Positions 1 through 4,864 of a stretch of 6,432 nucleotides of DNA are shown here, piece after piece; position 1 is the first letter of the stretch; the number at the start of each line of letters is the position of its first letter. The notes under the pieces were generated by a model. The model did no database searches, was not told the DNA's origin, and was given only the letters and a program-made list of their open reading frames with translations. The translations under genes were made by a program, and so were the position numbers. Origin of the DNA: Microcaldota archaeon (lineage in GTDB: Archaea; Micrarchaeota; Micrarchaeia; Anstonellales; Bilamarchaeaceae); the NCBI GenBank assembly GCA_018813445.1, contig JAHJBR010000122.1, positions 1 through 6,432 on the forward strand. The letters are read 5' to 3'.

Positions 1-3
1 AGC

Positions 4-13
4 TAATTAAACC
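4..13 (+). promoter_or_regulatory. TATA-like promoter of the ABC/SdpI operon
   Basis: TAATTAAACC lies with its centre about 25 bases upstream of the ATG at 34. Archaeal TATA boxes normally sit about 26 bases before the transcription start, so transcription should begin at or within a base or two of the ATG, giving a leaderless mRNA. A very similar sequence (TAATTTAAACC) precedes the phosphate-transporter gene at 2381-2391. Upstream BRE bases are cut off by the window edge, so the promoter cannot be fully judged. Confidence 0.5.
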
Positions 14-33
14 TCTAATTAGAAATTGGAATT

Positions 34-975
34 ATGAAAGAAGCAGTGTCAGTGTTGAATATATCCAAGGCATACCGAAGAGGTAAGAATACAGTTAATG
101 CGCTTACAGATGTTTCTCTTTCAGTAAAACAAGGAGAAATATTCGGGCTCCTGGGTCCGAATGGTGCAGGAAAAACTTCTTTAATAAGTATACTTGTAGG
201 AATATCCGAACCTGAAAAAGGATCAGCGAAAATATTTGGAAAAGACTGCGTGAAAGAAAGCAAGGAGGTGCAGAAAAACATAAACGTGGTTTCTGGATTT
301 TCAGGAGCACCTTATCATCTTTCTGTTGAGCAATGCCTCATATATTATAGTATGCTGTACAGCGTAAAGGATGCGAAGCCAAAAATAGAATCGTTCCTTA
401 AAAAACTAAACATCTACGAATCAAGAGACAAAACTGTGGATGATCTTTCTTCAGGAATGCGGCAACGCTATCTGATAGCAAAAGGATTGCTCAATGATCC
501 TGAGCTCTTGATTTTGGATGAGCCAACCGTTGGGTTGGATGTGGAATCTGCGATTTCAGTGCGTGAAATAATCAAGGATCTCAATAAACAAGGGCGCACA
601 ATACTGTTGACCACACATAATATGTTCGAAGCCCAAGAACTCTGCGACCGCGTGGCATTCATAAATCATGGAAGGATAATGGCCACTGGATCACCTAACG
701 CGCTTAGGACCAAAATATTGGAAACGCGCACGGTTGAGATACATTGTTCAAATGAAAATGAAGTTGTGGATATACTGAAAAGCTTGGGTGGAGTTAACGC
801 CCTAGTCAAATCGCCACAAATCGTGCACGTAAATGTTGATCGATATGAACGCATGAAGGACATAATGAAAATGCTTGCAAAATGTGAATGCGAAATATAT
901 TCGATCAATGAACTTGAGCCAACATTTGAGGAGATTTACCTCAAATTCGTAAACAGCGGTGAAGAACATGTCTAG
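34..975 (+). CDS. ABC transporter ATP-binding protein (ABC-2 exporter type)
   Basis: This 313-residue cytoplasmic ATPase should power the membrane partner encoded next to it. Seen in the protein: Walker A GPNGAGKT at 41-48, signature LSSGM at 139-142 and following (a common variant of LSGGQ), Walker B LLILDEP at 158-164, D-loop GLD at 167-169 and switch histidine H195. The usual Q-loop glutamine appears to be Gly88 (context VVSGFSG), as in some ABC-2 subfamilies. Residues from about 230 to 313 form the extra C-terminal domain common in drug, lipid and polysaccharide exporters of this class. The ATG at 34 is the first start after an in-frame TAA at 16-18, and it has no Shine-Dalgarno motif, in line with a leaderless mRNA. 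The 3' end overlaps the permease start by 8 bases, so the two are surely co-expressed. The substrate cannot be told from sequence. The family call is secure; the transport direction (export) is inferred from the ABC-2 partner. Confidence 0.95.
   Translation: MKEAVSVLNISKAYRRGKNTVNALTDVSLSVKQGEIFGLLGPNGAGKTSLISILVGISEPEKGSAKIFGKDCVKESKEVQKNINVVSGFSGAPYHLSVEQCLIYYSMLYSVKDAKPKIESFLKKLNIYESRDKTVDDLSSGMRQRYLIAKGLLNDPELLILDEPTVGLDVESAISVREIIKDLNKQGRTILLTTHNMFEAQELCDRVAFINHGRIMATGSPNALRTKILETRTVEIHCSNENEVVDILKSLGGVNALVKSPQIVHVNVDRYERMKDIMKMLAKCECEIYSINELEPTFEEIYLKFVNSGEEHV
958..962 (+). promoter_or_regulatory. Ribosome binding site deciding the permease start
   Basis: GGTGA, complementary to the archaeal 16S rRNA 3' end (CACCT core), ends 5 bases before the ATG at 968. 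A GTG at 959 is in the same frame but lies inside this motif, so the ATG at 968 is the better start. Confidence 0.6.
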
Positions 976-1738
976 CATTTCGCGCATACTTTCCCAAACA
1001 TACAAAAGTATCTGCTCGATACGCAGGAACACGTTTAGGCTTACCGACATTTTTGTATGGCCAATAATCATACTGTTCATGTTCACATTCTTCGTGAGCT
1101 ACCTTGGTTCAGATCAGTCCTACATATCCATGGTCATACTGGGCATGATGGGCTGGAGGGTAATCTATTTCCTTAATTTTGAGATAACCGCATTAATGAC
1201 TGAAGAGTATTGGAGCAAATCCCTTGCATATCTTTTCGCATCTCCAATATCCAGGATTGAATACATACTTGGAGCCGCATTAAGCGGAATGATAAAGGCA
1301 GGTTTTGTGCTTGCGCTTTATGCTGTACTTACATATTACATCTATGGATTTATTATCGCAGATTACGGTACGTTCGCATTGGCGATGCTATTCATCATAA
1401 TGGCCGGATTCACAATGGGGTTGTTTACTCTAAGCTTAGGTTATTTCATGAAAGATGAGGCATTCAACTTCTCTTTTATCTTACCTGATGTGCTTGTGCT
1501 TCTTTCAGGGGTTTATTTCTCCATTGAATCTGTGTATCCTGCAGAAGTATTGCCTTTCATACGCCTACTGCCCACCACGCAGGCATTTGAGCTTCTCAAA
1601 TCCATAGTTGGGCTAGGACATCCGGATTTCAACATGCTGATTATAACAGGAGTCGTATGGCTTACAGCAGCATATTTAATCAATGGATTCATGTATAATT
1701 TAGCAAGAAAGCAGGGAAAATTAACCAAGCTGGGATGA
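968..1738 (+). CDS. ABC-2 type transporter permease
   Basis: This 256-residue integral membrane protein is the channel-forming partner of the upstream ATPase. About six hydrophobic segments can be seen, near residues 28-46, 51-70, 105-129, 135-160, 167-188 and 221-243. Between segments 2 and 3 is a stretch with W82, SLAYLFASPISR (85-96) and EYILG (98-102), which resembles the conserved cytoplasmic region of ABC-2 permeases. LPTTQAFELLKSIVG (201-215), before the last helix, is also typical of the family. The length (about 250-260) is normal for a half-size permease that dimerises. The start is taken as ATG 968, preceded by GGTGA; starting at GTG 959 would add only three residues. It overlaps the ATPase by 8 bases and is followed after 3 bases by the SdpI-like gene. 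Substrate unknown. Confidence 0.92.
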   Translation: MSSISRILSQTYKSICSIRRNTFRLTDIFVWPIIILFMFTFFVSYLGSDQSYISMVILGMMGWRVIYFLNFEITALMTEEYWSKSLAYLFASPISRIEYILGAALSGMIKAGFVLALYAVLTYYIYGFIIADYGTFALAMLFIIMAGFTMGLFTLSLGYFMKDEAFNFSFILPDVLVLLSGVYFSIESVYPAEVLPFIRLLPTTQAFELLKSIVGLGHPDFNMLIITGVVWLTAAYLINGFMYNLARKQGKLTKLG

Positions 1739-1741
1739 ACT

Positions 1742-2383
1742 ATGAAAAAAGAATGGATTTTATCTATATTTTTGGTTTTGGCGGTTTTTGCAATAGGTGC
1801 ATACTTCTATGGACAGCTTCCGGAAAAAATAGCAGTGCATTGGAATATTGATGGAAAAGCAGATGGGTTTTCTGAAAAAGGATTTGGGGTTTTCATGCTT
1901 CCGCTGTTGATGACAGGTATGCTTGCACTATTCTATTTCCTGCCTTCAATAGATCCGCTGAAAAGCAATTACAAGGAATTCAAAAAGGAATACGATGGTT
2001 TGGTGCTTGCACTTATTGGATTTTTTGCATACATATTTGCGCTCTCATTAGCATATAATCTTGGGCATTTGTTCAATATGAGTCAGTTTATGGTGCCTGG
2101 CCTAGGAATACTGATATTCTATTTAGGCGGGGTTTTGAGTAAAGCGAAACGAAATTGGTTTGTAGGAATAAGAACTCCATGGACCATGACCAATGATATT
2201 GTTTGGAAAAAAACGCATGAAGCAGGAGCAAAACTGTTTAGGATTTCCGGGGCATTGCTTATTATCAGTATCCTATTGCCTCCATACGGCCCGCTAATCT
2301 CCATAGGGATTTTGGTTGTAGGTTCGCTTGGATTGGTGGTTTATTCTTATGTTTTATACAAAAAGCAGCTATCTAAATCATAA
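1742..2383 (+). CDS. SdpI/DUF1648 family membrane protein (possible immunity protein)
   Basis: This 213-residue protein has about six predicted membrane helices (near 5-25, 48-68, 86-106, 116-133, 167-180 and 183-206). After helix 1 it carries the DUF1648 hallmark: LPEKIAVHWNIDGKADGF at about 26-43. Later comes the SdpI signature: NWFVGIRTPWT at 138-148, then a VWKKTHE.GAKLFRISG-like stretch at 154-170. Domain order and length match Bacillus subtilis SdpI (about 207 residues), which protects cells from the SdpC peptide toxin and also takes part in signalling to its repressor. In archaea the role of these proteins is unproven. It begins 3 bases after the permease stop and is surely in the same operon, which suggests that it works with the exporter, for example in resistance to or export of a membrane-active peptide (inference). 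No SdpR-like regulator or SdpC-like toxin is in the window. Family assignment is firm; the immunity function is a guess. Confidence 0.88.
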   Translation: MKKEWILSIFLVLAVFAIGAYFYGQLPEKIAVHWNIDGKADGFSEKGFGVFMLPLLMTGMLALFYFLPSIDPLKSNYKEFKKEYDGLVLALIGFFAYIFALSLAYNLGHLFNMSQFMVPGLGILIFYLGGVLSKAKRNWFVGIRTPWTMTNDIVWKKTHEAGAKLFRISGALLIISILLPPYGPLISIGILVVGSLGLVVYSYVLYKKQLSKS

Positions 2384-2391
2384 TTTAAACC
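2381..2391 (+). promoter_or_regulatory. TATA-like promoter of the phosphate transporter gene
   Basis: TAATTTAAACC overlaps the stop codon of the SdpI-like gene. The TTTAAA core is centred about 33 bases before the ATG at 2420, which predicts transcription starting near 2411-2413 and a leader of only about 8 bases. It closely matches the box at 4-13. This suggests independent expression of the downstream gene, although read-through from the ABC operon is also possible. Confidence 0.55.
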
Positions 2392-2410
2392 TTATCTGCA
2401 ATTTGAATCC

Positions 2411-2414
2411 GGTG
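2411..2414 (+). promoter_or_regulatory. Short Shine-Dalgarno-like GGTG before the phosphate transporter
   Basis: GGTG ends 5 bases before the ATG at 2420, the same spacing as the GGTGA motif at 958-962 has to its ATG. This favours ATG 2420 over the in-frame TTG at 2417. The motif lies at the predicted transcript 5' end, so it may be used only weakly. Confidence 0.35.
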
Positions 2415-2419
2415 CATTG

Positions 2420-4012
2420 ATGATAGATCTGGAAATCGCATTTGCAATAATTCCTGGGCTGATTCTTTTCCTTTACGGAATAGAGCATTTCAGCAGGGAG
2501 ATCCAAAAAATTGCAGGCGAGAGATTCAGAGCACTTTTAGGGAAACTTACTGAAAACCCGCTTATGGGCGCTTTGCTTGGCGCAGGGCTCACTTCAATAA
2601 TACAGTCAAGCACTGCAACCACTGTTATTGCAGTTGGGCTTGTTAATACTGGAATAATCTCATTTATGCAAAGTTTGGGCGTGATGTTCGGAGCAAACGT
2701 AGGTACAACTGTAACTGCCCAGCTCATAGCCCTGAAGCTGACTTCCTTTGCCCCTGTGTTCATACTTCTTGGATTTGTTCTGGATATTTTTGGGGGGAAA
2801 TACAAATTTTTAGGAAAACCGATATTCTATTTCGGATTTGTTTTCTTTAGTCTTATGCTTATATCTCAGGCATTGGAGCCCATAAAAACCGATCCTGAAA
2901 TTGTAGGCCTGTTCGCAAGTTTCTCGGATGTCTTTACAGCACTGCTCGCAGGCTTTTTATTTACAGTAATAGTACAATCGAGCTCGGTAACTACCGGACT
3001 GGTTGTGCTTCTTGCAGGAAGCGGGATAATCACGCTTGCCCAGGGAATCCCGATAATAATGGGGGCAAATATAGGAACCACTGCCACTACGCTGCTTGTC
3101 TCCTGGAGAATGGAACTGCATGCAAAACGCGCAGCTGTCGCACATTTCCTGTTCAACTTTTTAGGTGTCCTGATTTTCCTTCCTTTCTTAGGGGTATTTA
3201 GCCAAGGTGTAGGTGATCTTGGAGGCGATACAGCGCAACAGATGGCAAATGCACACACCATATTCAATATCGCATGCGCCATAATCTTTTTGGCGTTCAT
3301 AAAGGAATTCGCGGCTGTAGTGGAAAGAATAGTGCCTGGAAAACAAAGAGAAATACTCTTCCGAACTAAATATCTAAATGACAAATTGCCTAAATCTACA
3401 AATAAGGCATTTGAACTTATAACTTTAGAACTAAAACACTCGCTTGAAATCACAGGTGAAATCTTTAGGGAATCGATACATCTTATAAAGAACGGAGATT
3501 TGGTAAAGTTCAACAGAGTGGAAAAGCTTGAATCAGTTAATGATTTTCTCAGCAGAAAAGTTGATGGTGCGATAATCGACCTATCGAGAAGAAAATTACA
3601 TGTGAATGGGGCTAAAAAAACAGTGCTGTTCGTTAGGATTTCTAATCTAATTGAACAGCTAGGAGATTTGGGAGAGGATTTGGGCATAGTGGGAAAAGTA
3701 CAGGTTGAAAAAGGATTAGTGCTTTCATCAGGAGCTACTGAGGATCTTGCGCATGTGTATAAAAAATTCGAGCAGAATTTCAAGGAAATTGCCCATGCAC
3801 TACCTAAAATAAAAACAAGGGAACGTGAACGAATACGGAATAATGATGAAGAATTAAGAGATATGATTAATAAATATTATGAAAAACACCTGAAAAGGCT
3901 TTCCTCAAAAAAAGCCTATGCGGGCAGTGTATTTGTTGATGCGTTATCTGTAATAGAATCTGCAAATGCAAAACTAAGGGAGATAAGGAAACTTTGTGAA
4001 ATTTATCCTTGA
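2420..4012 (+). CDS. Na+/phosphate cotransporter family protein with PhoU-like C-terminal domain
   Basis: This 530-residue protein is likely a sodium-coupled phosphate transporter in the cell membrane. The N-terminal 300 residues hold the two inverted Na/Pi-cotransporter repeats. Repeat 1 has QSSTATT at 62-68 and GANVGTT at 91-97; repeat 2 has QSSSVTT at 186-192 and GANIGTT at 215-221. Both QSS motifs, which are central to sodium and phosphate binding in this family, are intact. AHFLFNF (241-247) and AHTIFNI (278-284) are also family-like. From about 325 to 525 the protein is charged and helical, with E/D-rich stretches such as EQLGDLGEDLG (412-422), as in PhoU-like domains. This architecture and length match bacterial YjbB-type proteins (about 540 residues), of which the E. 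coli member is reported to export phosphate; direction here is unknown. The PhoU-like domain is probably regulatory. The gene has its own predicted promoter, and its 3' end converges on the next gene. Confidence 0.93.
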   Translation: MIDLEIAFAIIPGLILFLYGIEHFSREIQKIAGERFRALLGKLTENPLMGALLGAGLTSIIQSSTATTVIAVGLVNTGIISFMQSLGVMFGANVGTTVTAQLIALKLTSFAPVFILLGFVLDIFGGKYKFLGKPIFYFGFVFFSLMLISQALEPIKTDPEIVGLFASFSDVFTALLAGFLFTVIVQSSSVTTGLVVLLAGSGIITLAQGIPIIMGANIGTTATTLLVSWRMELHAKRAAVAHFLFNFLGVLIFLPFLGVFSQGVGDLGGDTAQQMANAHTIFNIACAIIFLAFIKEFAAVVERIVPGKQREILFRTKYLNDKLPKSTNKAFELITLELKHSLEITGEIFRESIHLIKNGDLVKFNRVEKLESVNDFLSRKVDGAIIDLSRRKLHVNGAKKTVLFVRISNLIEQLGDLGEDLGIVGKVQVEKGLVLSSGATEDLAHVYKKFEQNFKEIAHALPKIKTRERERIRNNDEELRDMINKYYEKHLKRLSSKKAYAGSVFVDALSVIESANAKLREIRKLCEIYP

Positions 4013-4083
4013 TTTTAACTTGAATAAAATGCAAAAATAATGGATAGTTAATTTTAATAGAATAAAACCCTTAAATGATGCAA
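4013..4083. terminator. Convergent AT-rich intergenic gap, probable transcription termination region
   Basis: These 71 bases separate two convergent stop codons. The minus strand holds T-rich runs, best at 4022-4041 (ATTATTTTTGCATTTTATTC), which fits archaeal oligo-T termination of the minus-strand gene. The plus strand has only weaker tracts (ATTTTAA just after the stop and TTAATTTTAA at about 4048-4057). I see no hairpin or small gene here. Confidence 0.35.
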
Positions 4084-4758
4084 TCAATCTTTTGATCCTT
4101 TTTCAGATGCAATGGGCATAACTACTTCTTTTTTCCCAGTAGTGATGCGTATTATCCCTTTTCTCAGTATATAAAGAACTCTAAGTGACCATTCAAGCAC
4201 TACTATGAATGAGAAGAATGTCAAGTAATCTGCTTGGGAAACTGACCATATATCCAATGAAAATTTTGAGTTATTTTCAAGGAAGCTGGGATTGAGTATA
4301 ACCGTTGTAAGTAAAAGGAATGGAAGGATTTTTGCCACATCTACAGCAAGCGCTTCCTTAACATATGCCATCATTCGCACTGATCCCACGATAACTGCCG
4401 TGGTGAATAGCACATTGTAATATGAAGATTCTGCGGATAACAAGAATAGGGATAATGAGATTATTGAAAACCAGAAAACCGCGAATGCAGGAAAAACAAT
4501 CCCATATTCAAACAAATAGCTGATAACACTCACAGCTGCTTTCAAGGATTTCCATTTTGCCTTTGGATCCCTATATGAGGAAAGATCTAAATTGAATAAA
4601 TCTCTTTTAGAAAGACTGCGGAAGATGAAATAGATGAGTATTGAAGCAAAAACGAATAGAAGCGATGATTCCAAAAGATAAATTGTAGTTGGATGCAAAC
4701 CAAGATACTGGTTATTAAGCTGGTCTAGTGTATCCTGAACACCTATTGAGAGATCCAT
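4084..4758 (-). CDS. Hypothetical membrane protein, about five helices
   Basis: I do not recognise the family of this 224-residue protein. Hydrophobic segments lie near residues 25-46, 78-107 (long), 114-132, 138-156 and 179-198. Between the first two is a basic, polar loop (SKRDLFNLDLSSYRDPKAKWKS region, 50-71), and the C-terminal 25 residues are polar and charged, ending in GSKD. By the positive-inside tendency, the loop at 47-77 and the C-terminal tail (RKGIIR, GKK) are probably cytoplasmic. No catalytic motif, cysteine or metal-binding cluster is obvious. The ATG at 4758 is the only sensible start: an in-frame TAA lies four codons upstream, and a TATA-like box lies 26 bases away, predicting a leaderless mRNA. 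The gene follows the cysteine-rich surface protein on the same strand but has its own promoter, and a hairpin lies between them, so a functional link is unproven. Confidence 0.75.
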   Translation of the reverse strand: MDLSIGVQDTLDQLNNQYLGLHPTTIYLLESSLLFVFASILIYFIFRSLSKRDLFNLDLSSYRDPKAKWKSLKAAVSVISYLFEYGIVFPAFAVFWFSIISLSLFLLSAESSYYNVLFTTAVIVGSVRMMAYVKEALAVDVAKILPFLLLTTVILNPSFLENNSKFSLDIWSVSQADYLTFFSFIVVLEWSLRVLYILRKGIIRITTGKKEVVMPIASEKGSKD

Positions 4759-4780
4759 GCTTAGAAATTATGCATTCTGC

Positions 4781-4790
4781 TTTTAAAACC
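4781..4790 (-). promoter_or_regulatory. TATA-like promoter of the hypothetical membrane protein
   Basis: On the minus strand the sequence reads GGTTTTAAAA, with its TTTTAAAA core (4781-4788) centred about 26 bases upstream of the ATG at 4758. This is the textbook archaeal TATA-to-start distance, so transcription should begin at the ATG. There is no GGTG-type ribosome site in between. Confidence 0.55.
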
Positions 4791-4824
4791 TGTAGGTGGT
4801 TTTGGATTAGGAAAAATAGATTAA

Positions 4825-4846
4825 AGGAGACTGTTTGCAGTCTCCT
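4825..4846 (-). terminator. Perfect 9-bp hairpin after the cysteine-rich gene
   Basis: AGGAGACTG (4825-4833) pairs fully with CAGTCTCCT (4838-4846) around a TTTG loop. It lies about 20 bases past the stop codon of the cysteine-rich gene and upstream of the next gene's promoter. Read on the minus strand, it is followed by TTTAATCTATTTTTCC and preceded by a T-rich stretch between the stop codon and the stem. This resembles an intrinsic terminator or a 3'-end protecting structure. Archaeal termination mostly needs only T tracts, so the role of the stem is inferred. Confidence 0.6.
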
Positions 4847-4864
4847 GCTTTAAAAATAAAAAAA

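Noticed and set aside
959..967. GTG at 959 as the permease start
   Set aside because: The GTG forms part of the GGTGA ribosome site that is well spaced from the ATG at 968.
34..2383. A complete SdpABC-like toxin system
   Set aside because: Only the SdpI-like component is recognisable. No SdpC-like toxin precursor, SdpA/SdpB homologue or SdpR-like regulator could be found in the window.
2417..2419. TTG at 2417 as the phosphate transporter start
   Set aside because: It is directly followed by an in-frame ATG at 2420, which has better spacing to GGTG and is the stronger start codon.
2866..3783. Long minus-strand open frame (305 codons) opposite the phosphate transporter gene
   Set aside because: The sense strand encodes a complete transporter with intact QSS and GAN motifs. 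The antisense product is a Ser/Pro/Thr/Cys-rich jumble with no domain, signal or promoter.
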